Assembly (NCBI RefSeq): GCF_002812485.1
Contig: NZ_CP025003.1
Location: 1,054,001-1,118,000 of the forward strand
Source of the DNA: Dickeya fangzhongdai
GTDB lineage: Bacteria > Pseudomonadota > Gammaproteobacteria > Enterobacterales > Enterobacteriaceae
DNA: 64,000 nucleotides
Direction: 5' to 3'
Both the position numbers and the translations under genes were made by a program. Shown here piece after piece: positions 37,709-45,341 of the stretch. The notes below the pieces were generated by a model, which was given only the letters and a program-made list of their open reading frames with translations, did no database searches and was not told the origin of the DNA. The stretch's first letter is position 1, and each line of letters starts with the position of its first letter.

Positions 37709-37933
37709 ATGTCGGCATCAAAAGACGTTTCTGCTAAACGCGTGGCATTAAATTTACGTACCGAGCCTGATGAACAAGCCGTTACTGAGGAGACGTTGAT
37801 CGATCAGCCGATTATCATGGCAGGTCCAGATGCTTATCAGGAATTCCTCGTCCGCTTGGGTCAGCCTCCTGCACCAAATGCCTCACTTTGCAACACCATG
37901 CAAACACTTGCACCGTGGGAACAGAAAAAATGA
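37709..37933 (+). CDS. shortened DUF1778/TacA-like antitoxin
   Basis: The 74-residue product starts MSASKDVSAKRVALNLRTEP and ends with GQPPAPNASLCNTMQTLAPW, matching both ends of TacA-type antitoxins (ribbon-helix-helix start; C-terminal toxin-binding tail). The middle about 20-30 residues of the family are missing, so the gene looks internally deleted but in frame. A GAGGGA ribosome site precedes it. No toxin follows; the related GNAT toxin remnant is 3.2 kb away outside the island. Confidence 0.6.
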   Translation: MSASKDVSAKRVALNLRTEPDEQAVTEETLIDQPIIMAGPDAYQEFLVRLGQPPAPNASLCNTMQTLAPWEQKK

Positions 37934-38011
37934 GCTCAGCCCCTGAGCCACCCCACGCCGCATTGGAAGGTTCATGCGAGCAGAGACCTAAATGTGCGCT
38001 CTAATTTGTTG

Positions 38012-38047
38012 TATTGTCTTTCCCTTTGACCAATAGGGAAGACAATA
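38012..38047. promoter_or_regulatory. inverted repeat directly before the second integrase
   Basis: TATTGTCTTTCCCT pairs with AGGGAAGACAATA (one extra T in the left arm) around a 9-bp loop, ending 4 bp before GTG 38051. It may be an operator or an mRNA hairpin that hides the start. Confidence 0.55.
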
Positions 38048-38050
38048 GTA

Positions 38051-39175
38051 GTGAAAAAACGTATAAAAAAGATACTGTTAAGTAAAGCGTTGGATAAGTA
38101 TTTTTCCACGGTTTCGCGACATAAACGAGGACAATTGCAGGAGTTCTATCGAATCAATGTTATCAAGCGTTCGCGTTTGGCTAATAGAAATATGGATGAA
38201 ATTTCATCCATAGACATTGCGGAATATAGAGATAATAGATTATCGGAATTTAACGCCAGAACGCAAAAGCCTATAAGTGCGAATACTGTGCGACTGGAAT
38301 TAGCATTGTTATCGGCGCTTTATAATCTGGCAAAAGTTGAGTGGGGCACATGCTCTATAAACCCTGTTGAAAATGTTCGTAAGCCTACCGTATCGTCAGG
38401 CCGTACCCGAAGGTTAACCACTCAGGAAGAACGACAGCTAACCAGATACTTCAAAGATAAAAATCCTGAATTATTGGCTATTTTTCAGATCGCATTGGAA
38501 ACGGGAATGCGGCAAGGCGAAATTTTGTCGTTGAGATGGGAATATACCGATCTTCGCCTTGGTGTTGCCCATTTGCCTTTGACGAAAAATGGGACATCGC
38601 GAGACGTTCCATTATCATCAAAAGCACGGCAAATTCTGTGTGGCTTGGGTGAACGGCCACATCATGAGAATGGCTATATTTTTAGCTACACGTCGAGTGG
38701 GTTTAAAAGCGCATGGCGTGTGGCTTTGAAGGCTCTGGCTATCGACGATCTACATTTTCACGATCTCAGACATGAGGCAATCAGCCGATTCTTTGAACTG
38801 GGAACGTTAAATGTTATGGAAGTGGCTGCGATATCAGGTCATAAATCAATGAATATGTTGAAACGCTATACCCACCTTCGTGCAACACACCTCGTGAGCA
38901 AACTGGATGCACATAAGAAACAGGCTAAAAAACTAGCATCCATCTTTATTCCTTACCCAGCGGATATTGATGTCGATGATACAACGGTTACACTGAAATT
39001 TTCCGATCTTGATAACCTGTCTGTGACGGCTTCAACGCATGATGATGCCTTGAAAATTGCCTCTGTGGAATTACTTCGATTTCAGGCTATAGCAGCGAAA
39101 AACGGTAAGAGGCTTCCGCCACCCGGCGCTATCTCAGTGAATTCGGTTGATAGGGTTCTTATTAGCCCACTGTAG
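38051..39175 (+). CDS. tyrosine recombinase with HicB-like C-terminal domain
   Basis: The 374-residue product has an N-terminal core-binding domain (about 10-110) and a catalytic domain with all key residues: Arg in [18 protein letters not shown] (His-x-x-Arg), ISGHKS, and the nucleophile Tyr in LKRYTHL (about 277). After about residue 300 an extra segment ([20 protein letters not shown], then [21 protein letters not shown]) resembles the partly folded HicB antitoxin pattern. It is far from the tRNA, so it is probably not the integrase that placed the island. It may act on local sites or be from an older element. Confidence 0.85.
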   Translation: MKKRIKKILLSKALDKYFSTVSRHKRGQLQEFYRINVIKRSRLANRNMDEISSIDIAEYRDNRLSEFNARTQKPISANTVRLELALLSALYNLAKVEWGTCSINPVENVRKPTVSSGRTRRLTTQEERQLTRYFKDKNPELLAIFQIALETGMRQGEILSLRWEYTDLRLGVAHLPLTKNGTSRDVPLSSKARQILCGLGERPHHENGYIFSYTSSGFKSAWRVALKALAIDDLHFHDLRHEAISRFFELGTLNVMEVAAISGHKSMNMLKRYTHLRATHLVSKLDAHKKQAKKLASIFIPYPADIDVDDTTVTLKFSDLDNLSVTASTHDDALKIASVELLRFQAIAAKNGKRLPPPGAISVNSVDRVLISPL

Positions 39176-39282
39176 AGATGCAGATAACCTTTAGATGACG
39201 ATGTTGAGCTAAATATCGTCATTTTTTATGTCGGGAACCTCGACTAACCAAACTGTCTATTCCGACGACGTGTTTTACATAT

Positions 39283-39302
39283 CACACTGATAATCCGGTG
39301 TG
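39283..39302. repeat. 20-bp inverted repeat, copy 1, left of the type III system
   Basis: CACACTGATAATCCGGTGTG is itself an imperfect palindrome. Its inverse complement recurs at 39411-39430 (CACACCGGATTATCAGTATG, one mismatch), and a shorter form GGATAATCAGTGTGG is at 44434-44448. Confidence 0.75.
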
Positions 39303-39406
39303 TTTTAGTGATTGTTGTATATAACATATGGATGTTACGAGTCATTGAGTAGATAGCAAAACTTAATTTAGCACTTCAGAGTGAGGATGCCTGCTGATTC
39401 TGACTG

Positions 39407-41410
39407 ATGTCACACCGGATTATCAGTATGGCAAATGAACGTATTACTGAATATAGCGCTAAACAGAAAGAAAATGCGGAACAACGTTGCAGTATTGATG
39501 CTTTGGCTGAGGGTCGACAGGATGAATTTTGTTCATCACTTTCCGATATCAGTAACGACCTCTTTGGGATCCCGAGCACTACCCCGAATTTCCGTACCGA
39601 ACTGGCTGGTCAGCTTGCCGAACTAATTCCTGAGGTTGTCGCTGATGGCAAGCTGGATGTTGAAAAACTCCGCGAGCTGCTGGCCGATGATGTGGCCGAC
39701 AGTAACGAGCGCTTTGGCCTGTTTTGGCCGGGGAAAAAGCGCGCGCTGCGCGCCGCACAAGCCCCGACAACTGCAACACTGAAACCAGACTTTGCTAACT
39801 CAAAAGACTGGGACGCGACGCAGAATGTGTTTATTGAGGGAGACAACCTTGAAGTACTGAAGATCCTGCAACAACACTATCACAACAAGGTCAAGCTGAT
39901 TTATATCGATCCCCCTTACAACACCGGCAACGATTTTGTTTACCCTGACAACTACAGAGAGGGGTTGGATACTTACCTTGAGTGGACGCGGCAGGTGAAC
40001 GAGGAAGGCAAGAAGGTTTCCACCAATAGCGATACCGAAGGGCGCTATCACTCTAACTGGCTGAACATGATGTACCCGCGTCTGAAATTAGCTCGTAATC
40101 TGCTCACCGATGATGGCGTAATTTTTATTTCGATTGATGACAATGAACAGGAAAACCTTCGTAAACTTTGCAATGAAGTTTTTGGTGAAGGGCGCTTTAT
40201 TGCGCAACTTATTTGGAAGTCTAGAGTAAGCGAAGATACTCGAGCTACGACGGGTGTTTCAACTGACCACGAGTACATTCTCGTTTATTCAAAAACTGAG
40301 AATGCTGTTTTTCGTGGAACGGAAAAAGACAAAACGAAATTTAATAATCCAGACAATGATCCACGTGGCCCATGGCGTAGTGCCGATCTTACAGGATTAG
40401 CGGCAAAAGATGCTCGACCCAACTTACACTATGACCTGATAAACCCTGCCACTTGCGAAAATTATGGATGCCCACCGAAAGGATGGCGATTCGAGCCGGA
40501 AACCATGCGAAAAAAGATCATGGAAGGCAGAATCTTATTCCCAGCGAATTCTGGTGGTCGCCCCAGACATAAATTGTTTCTTAAAGAAATGCGAAGTCTT
40601 TTTAAGAATATGAGTTCGGTAATAACTGATTCAAATACCGCTGCGGGAACCAGGGAAACAAACGCACTAATTGGAAATGGTGTTTTCAGTTTTCCGAAAC
40701 CTGTTTCGCTTATTTTTTCACTTGCAGAGCAAATCATGAGCGATGAAGACATTGCCCTAGATTTCTTCGCTGGCAGTGCCACCACCGCCCACGCCGTAAT
40801 GCAGCTTAATGCTGAAGACAATGGCAAGCGTCGTTTCATCATGGTGCAACTGCCCGAACCTACTCCTGAAGCTTCAGAAGCGCGCAAGGCAGGCTTTGCC
40901 ACTATTGCTGATATCTCGCGTAAGCGCATCGAACTAGCGGGCGAGAAAATAAAATCCGATGTTGCAGAAAGCAATATAGATACCGGCTTCCGAGCCTATA
41001 AGCTGACGGACACCAATTTCACCAAATGGCGCGTCACCAGCGATATCGAACCTGACAAGCTAACCCAGCATTTGCTCGACCTGCGTGGCAGTAGCGTTGA
41101 TGATGCCAGTCCCGATGACCTGCTTACTGAGCTGCTGTTGAAACTCGGCTATTCGTTGAACGAACATCTCAGTATGCAGACTATCGCCGGGCTGGACATC
41201 CGTGCCATCGCTGGCGATACCGATAAGCCACGCCTGCTAACCTACTTAAACGAGCGAATCAAACCCTCATTGGAACAATTGCGGGAACTGGTGAATGCCG
41301 AACCTATGCGTCTGATCGTTCTGGAGGATGCCTTCCAAGGCGACGACGAACTGAAAACCAATATTGCTCAATATGCTAGGAGTAAAGGTATTGAGCTGAG
41401 GACGGCGTGA
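39407..41410 (+). CDS. mod: type III restriction-modification methyltransferase (Mod)
   Basis: The product (667 residues from 39407; ATG 39428 is an alternative) has catalytic motif IV DPPYNTG (YIDPPYNTGNDFV, about residue 168) before the SAM-binding motif I region (DFFAGSATTAHAV, about residue 450), the beta-class order of type III Mod proteins. RFGLFWPGKKRALRAAQAPT and EGRYHSNWLNMMYPRLKLAR are typical. It methylates N6-adenine and gives the complex its specificity. The variable central region (about 260-420) is the probable target-recognition domain. The N-terminal about 60 residues look unlike the family. It overlaps res by 4 bp. Confidence 0.9.
   Translation: MSHRIISMANERITEYSAKQKENAEQRCSIDALAEGRQDEFCSSLSDISNDLFGIPSTTPNFRTELAGQLAELIPEVVADGKLDVEKLRELLADDVADSNERFGLFWPGKKRALRAAQAPTTATLKPDFANSKDWDATQNVFIEGDNLEVLKILQQHYHNKVKLIYIDPPYNTGNDFVYPDNYREGLDTYLEWTRQVNEEGKKVSTNSDTEGRYHSNWLNMMYPRLKLARNLLTDDGVIFISIDDNEQENLRKLCNEVFGEGRFIAQLIWKSRVSEDTRATTGVSTDHEYILVYSKTENAVFRGTEKDKTKFNNPDNDPRGPWRSADLTGLAAKDARPNLHYDLINPATCENYGCPPKGWRFEPETMRKKIMEGRILFPANSGGRPRHKLFLKEMRSLFKNMSSVITDSNTAAGTRETNALIGNGVFSFPKPVSLIFSLAEQIMSDEDIALDFFAGSATTAHAVMQLNAEDNGKRRFIMVQLPEPTPEASEARKAGFATIADISRKRIELAGEKIKSDVAESNIDTGFRAYKLTDTNFTKWRVTSDIEPDKLTQHLLDLRGSSVDDASPDDLLTELLLKLGYSLNEHLSMQTIAGLDIRAIAGDTDKPRLLTYLNERIKPSLEQLRELVNAEPMRLIVLEDAFQGDDELKTNIAQYARSKGIELRTA
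39411..39430. repeat. 20-bp inverted repeat, copy 2, overlapping the mod start
   Basis: CACACCGGATTATCAGTATG matches copy 1 in inverted orientation (19 of 20). It overlaps both possible mod start codons (39407 and 39428). The palindromic elements around the mod promoter could bind a regulator or be recombination sites. Confidence 0.7.
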
Positions 41411-44394
41411 TGAACCATCATTCTCAAAATACGGGCTTTCAATTTGATTCGCAGCAGCAGTATCAGCTTGATGCCATCAATGCCGTGGTGGATTTGTTCG
41501 ATGGTCAGCCAAAGGATGCCGACAAGATCGCGATTGCCTTGCGTGGCAGCGTTGCCAGCCGGGAAGGTGAGCTGGATTTAGGCATTGAACAGGAGGTCGG
41601 CGCTATCGGCAATAATCTGGTGCTGGATGAAGGCACTATCTTTGCTAACTTACAAACAGTACAGGATCGCAACGGGCTGGAGGTCAGCGAAAAACTGGTT
41701 GATGACAAACTGGATTTCGACATCGAAATGGAGACCGGTACGGGTAAAACTTACGTTTATCTGCGTACCGTTTTCGAACTGGCAAATAAGTACGGTTTCA
41801 CCAAGTTTATCGTTCTGGTTCCCAGCGTTGCCATCCGTGAAGGTGTGAACACCAGTATTCGCCTGATGTGCGAGCACTTCCGCAGCCTCTATCCGGCTCA
41901 GCCTTTCGATGCCAATGTCTACAGCGGCGACAAGGCTGAGGAAGTACAGGCTTTTGCTACTGCGACCAACGTGCAAATATTGGTGATGACAATCGACGCG
42001 ATACGCGGTAACAAGAATACGCGCATCATTCACCAGCAGCGCGACAAACTCAATGGCTTGCGTCCTCTGGATTACCTCAAAGGCACGCATCCCGTGGTTA
42101 TCATGGATGAACCACAGAATATGGAGTCGCTACTATCGCAGTCGGCAGTGGGCGAACTCGATCCTGTATTTACGCTGCGCTACTCGGCCACGCATAAGCA
42201 GCGGCGAAATCTAGTCTATCGGCTCGATCCGGTTGACGCGCACGATCTCGGTTTGGTGAAGCAGATCGTTGTGGCTGAAGTCGCTCAGCACGGTGCGGAT
42301 GTTGCACCTTACGTCAAGCTGATGGAAGTGAAAGACACAAAAGCTGCGAAACTTGAACTGGCTTGTCGAAAGGCCGATGGATCTATCGCGCGTCGTAGCA
42401 AAAAAGTCAAACCGCATCAGGAATTGTCCGATGTCACTGGAAATCCGGCTTACGCTGGCTGGCGTATTAATGCTTTAAGCATCGCCGCCTTCGGTGCATC
42501 AGCCAGTATTGAACTGACGCCGAATGGAAACCTGCTGCACGAAGGTGAATCTCTGGGCGGCGCAACGGGCGCGATTTACAAGGAAATGATTCGGGAAACC
42601 GTGCGTGAGCATTTGCGTAAGGAAGCGATGTTACGTCCGAAGGGGATTAAAGTATTGAGTCTGTTTTTCGTAGACAAGGTGGTGAGTTTTCTTGGCGACG
42701 GGGTGAATAACGAAGACGCAAACGGCGAGTTCACGAAGTGGTTCGATGAGGTGTTCAGGGAAGAGCGTAACAAGTCTGACGTCTACCAAAAATTGCTGCC
42801 GCAGGATCCTTGCGAATTACGGCGTGCGTATTTTTCCCAACTGAAAACGCGTGGTGGAACGGCCTTTGTGGATTCATCCGGTACAACGGCCAAAGATGAC
42901 GATGCCTACAAACTCATTATGCAGGATAAGCAACGTCTGCTGGACGGCGATGAACCGGTTCGCTTTATTTTTAGCCATTCCGCATTGCGCGAGGGCTGGG
43001 ACAACCCCAACATATTTCAGATTTGTACGCTGCGTGAAATGGGGGCGGAAACGGAACGTCGGCAAACTTTGGGACGTGGTCTTCGCCTGCCGGTAGCGAA
43101 AACAGTAAAAGGCTATGAGCGTGTTGCCGACCGCAGCATTGCACAGCTCACCGTGGTTGCTAACGAATCTTACGCTACGTTCGCTCAGAATCTGCAAGCC
43201 GAATACAAAGACGCGGGCGTAGCCATCGGACAGGTACGACTTAATGAATTTGCCAAGCTGATGAAGCGGGATCCTTATGGCGCGATGACAGATGACATGC
43301 TGGGATTCAAAGCCTCTTCTGCCGTCTTCAAACATCTGGAAAACGCAGGATTCATCAGGGATGGTAAGACAACCTCCATGTTTCTGCCGGATGCAGAAGG
43401 ATTCTCGTTACATCTGCCTGCCGAGTTCAGGTCCTACGAATCAGATATTATCCGGTGCATCCTTAATGCGGGTATTGAGAAATATGTGAAGCCTGTAAGC
43501 ATGAGGGCCAAGCGTAAATTCAACAAAGAACTCTACGCCTCGCCGGATTTTGAGAGGCTTTGGATCGCTATCAGCCAGAAAACTACTTATCGGGTGACAG
43601 TTAAACACCCTATGCTGATCGAGGCGTGTATAAAGGCGATCAAGGCTGAACCCAAAATCCAGCCGTTACGTATTGATGTCACCCGTGCGGGTGTCAGGGT
43701 GCTGCGTGGCGGCACGCGAGGGCAAGAGCTGGGTGCGCGGACTGTCGACCTAAAAGGCAGCTATGACCTGCCGGACATTATCGGTGAGTTGCAGCAAGGT
43801 ACGTCTCTTACGCGCAAGACGCTGGTGGACATTCTCACCGGCAGCGGCAGACTGGACGAGTTCATTGCTAATCCGAACGACTTTATGGCGATGGTACGCC
43901 GTTGTGTAGAGGGCGAACTACAGCGCGTCATTGTCGAAGGCGTTCAGTATGAAAAGATTGGCGGATCCGTCTATGAACTCCGCGAGTTGCAAGCCGACGG
44001 CCTTGCCGAAAAGGATTTCTTCAAAGAGCATTTGTACCGCGTCGAACACCCCGAGAAAACCGATTTTGATTACGTCGTGTTTGATGGCGGGCCGGATAGC
44101 CCAGAGCGAAAGTTTGCCGAGTTTCTCGATCACCGCGAGGATATCAGGCTGTTTATGAAGCTGCCGCCAAGATTCCAGATCGACACGCCGGTTGGCCCTT
44201 ATAACCCCGACTGGGCCATCATCAAATCCGAAGGCGGCGAAGACCGCATCTATATGGTTCGCGAAACCAAGAGCACCATGGATGAACAAAAAAGGAGGCC
44301 CTCCGAAAATGCCAAAATCAAGTCTGCCGAGGCACACTTCAGAGAAATTGGCATCGAGTATGCGGTTTCAGTACCTGAACAGTGGAATATCTGA
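41407..44394 (+). CDS. res: type III restriction enzyme (Res, helicase-nuclease)
   Basis: The 995-residue product has Walker A (ETGTGKTYVYLR, about residue 114), a DEPQ box (VVIMDEPQNM), helicase motif VI (ERRQTLGRGLRLPV, about 560), and a C-terminal PD-ExK nuclease core (NPDWAIIKSEG...RETKST, about residues 937-961). All catalytic elements appear intact. It needs Mod to cut DNA. Known role of the pair: cleavage of unmodified phage DNA between two inversely oriented sites. Confidence 0.92.
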   Translation: MMNHHSQNTGFQFDSQQQYQLDAINAVVDLFDGQPKDADKIAIALRGSVASREGELDLGIEQEVGAIGNNLVLDEGTIFANLQTVQDRNGLEVSEKLVDDKLDFDIEMETGTGKTYVYLRTVFELANKYGFTKFIVLVPSVAIREGVNTSIRLMCEHFRSLYPAQPFDANVYSGDKAEEVQAFATATNVQILVMTIDAIRGNKNTRIIHQQRDKLNGLRPLDYLKGTHPVVIMDEPQNMESLLSQSAVGELDPVFTLRYSATHKQRRNLVYRLDPVDAHDLGLVKQIVVAEVAQHGADVAPYVKLMEVKDTKAAKLELACRKADGSIARRSKKVKPHQELSDVTGNPAYAGWRINALSIAAFGASASIELTPNGNLLHEGESLGGATGAIYKEMIRETVREHLRKEAMLRPKGIKVLSLFFVDKVVSFLGDGVNNEDANGEFTKWFDEVFREERNKSDVYQKLLPQDPCELRRAYFSQLKTRGGTAFVDSSGTTAKDDDAYKLIMQDKQRLLDGDEPVRFIFSHSALREGWDNPNIFQICTLREMGAETERRQTLGRGLRLPVAKTVKGYERVADRSIAQLTVVANESYATFAQNLQAEYKDAGVAIGQVRLNEFAKLMKRDPYGAMTDDMLGFKASSAVFKHLENAGFIRDGKTTSMFLPDAEGFSLHLPAEFRSYESDIIRCILNAGIEKYVKPVSMRAKRKFNKELYASPDFERLWIAISQKTTYRVTVKHPMLIEACIKAIKAEPKIQPLRIDVTRAGVRVLRGGTRGQELGARTVDLKGSYDLPDIIGELQQGTSLTRKTLVDILTGSGRLDEFIANPNDFMAMVRRCVEGELQRVIVEGVQYEKIGGSVYELRELQADGLAEKDFFKEHLYRVEHPEKTDFDYVVFDGGPDSPERKFAEFLDHREDIRLFMKLPPRFQIDTPVGPYNPDWAIIKSEGGEDRIYMVRETKSTMDEQKRRPSENAKIKSAEAHFREIGIEYAVSVPEQWNI

Positions 44395-44433
44395 GTGTCG
44401 GCTGTAGCTGCATGGGCCTGTGAGGAATAGGCT

Positions 44434-44482
44434 GGATAATCAGTGTGGTAAACCTGTCTCCCTGCTGGAAGACAGGTTTACC
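44434..44482. terminator. 13-bp perfect hairpin between convergent res and invertase genes, joined to a repeat
   Basis: GGTAAACCTGTCT (44447-44459) pairs with AGACAGGTTTACC (44470-44482). It begins with the third copy of the GGATAATCAGTGTGG repeat seen before mod. No long U-run follows on either strand, so it is a stable hairpin that may or may not terminate. Confidence 0.6.
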
Positions 44483-44510
44483 AAAAATAGATTACTTGAT
44501 CTTTTCAACG

Positions 44511-45080
44511 TTACGTTTTGGCCCTCAGTTTTCTGCCGACGGGGAATTTTCGATATAAGGTATCTACTGCTACGTCATAAATCAGTGCCACCTGCTGTCG
44601 CGGGACGCCATTAGCCAGAAGATGTCCGGCTTGCGCCCATTGCTCTGGCGTTAGCTTAGGCCTGCGGCCACCGATGCGCCCTTTAGCTCTGGCGACAGCC
44701 AAACCCGCACGGGTTCGTTCGACAATAAGCTCTCGTTCCATTTCAGCCATCGCACCCATAATGTGAAAAACAAACCTTCCCATTGGCGTGGCGGTATCTA
44801 TGGAATCGGTCACACTACGAAAATGAATCCCGCGTTGTTGCAACGTGTCCATTAATTTGACAAGTTGTCTCATGCTTCGTCCCAATCGATCCAGTTTCCA
44901 CACCGCGAGTGTATCCCCCGCCTGTAATGCCTTCAGAGCACTATTGAGTTTCGGTTTTTTCTCTGTAGTCCCACTGATTTTCTCTTCAAATATCTGTTCA
45001 CATCCTAGCCGTTCCAACGCTTCGCGTTGTAAATCGGTGTTTTGGTCATTTGTTGATACCCTGACATAGCCTATTAACAC
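44511..45080 (-). CDS. serine recombinase of the Pin/Hin DNA invertase type
   Basis: I chose GTG 45080 (MLIGYVRVSTNDQNTDL) with the ideal ribosome site AGGAGG; the ORF extends to 45104 without signal. The 189-residue product has the catalytic Ser in YVRVSTNDQ, the LDRLGRSMRQL and DSIDTATPMGRF segments, the E-helix MERELIVERTRAGL, and a C-terminal HTH (GGRRPKLTPEQW, RQQVALIYDVAVDTLYRKFP). Size and order are those of DNA invertases, which flip segments between inverted sites with help from Fis. It lies next to a 5'-end-bearing segment in reversed orientation. The reversed N-terminal ORF reads toward it and overlaps its start. Confidence 0.9.
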   Translation of the reverse strand: MLIGYVRVSTNDQNTDLQREALERLGCEQIFEEKISGTTEKKPKLNSALKALQAGDTLAVWKLDRLGRSMRQLVKLMDTLQQRGIHFRSVTDSIDTATPMGRFVFHIMGAMAEMERELIVERTRAGLAVARAKGRIGGRRPKLTPEQWAQAGHLLANGVPRQQVALIYDVAVDTLYRKFPVGRKLRAKT

Positions 45081-45132
45081 GCCATTTCCTCCTGCTAAAA
45101 GCACGGAGAATGCCAGATCGCCAGATAACGCT

Positions 45133-45258
45133 CATCTGCATAATTGTTGATTTAGGAAAATCAAAAGCGGCCATAAAACCATAAATAAATTCATCACGAT
45201 TCAGCTCGTGGGTTATCTGTTCAAGCTGCTCGAAAATCCTCGCCTGATTCACTGCCAT
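45133..45258 (-). CDS. detached N-terminal fragment of the adenine methyltransferase
   Basis: ATG 45258 opens MAVNQARIFEQLEQITHELN and continues RDEFIYGFMAAFDFPKSTI, the typical first about 40 residues of MmeI/type IIG-like methyltransferases (FIYD-LLAYGLPKATITRL pattern). After Met-Gln-Met the frame leaves the family and runs on to a stop at 45046 inside the invertase gene. In the current orientation it gives a peptide of about 70 residues. It overlaps the invertase start at 45080, so translation of the invertase may be coupled to it. Confidence 0.7.
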
Positions 45259-45341
45259 ACATGATCCTTCAGAATGCATAACTTGTTTTTTGCCATAACT
45301 ATATACCGCTTGTAGGTAAACCAACGATTACACAGGTGCGC
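45133..45341. other. probable invertible segment carrying the start of the methyltransferase gene (OFF orientation)
   Basis: The about 200-bp stretch holds, on the minus strand, a promoter-like AT-rich region, a GAAGGA ribosome site, ATG 45258 and 42 codons that fit the family N-terminus. It stops exactly where the downstream plus-strand gene lacks its head. The borders share ATTA..CAG-TG-G in inverted orientation: minus strand ATTATGCAGATGAGC (from about 45144) and plus strand ATTACACAGGTGCGC (from 45327), 11 of 17 positions. Flipping between them makes ATG-CAG-ATG-CGC-CAG, an in-frame join to the body at 45339. Inferred from protein logic; the reverse orientation is not observed here. Confidence 0.7.

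Noticed and set aside
44434..44482. Site for the serine invertase
   Set aside because: Its sequence is unrelated to the borders of the invertible segment and matches instead the repeats that flank mod.
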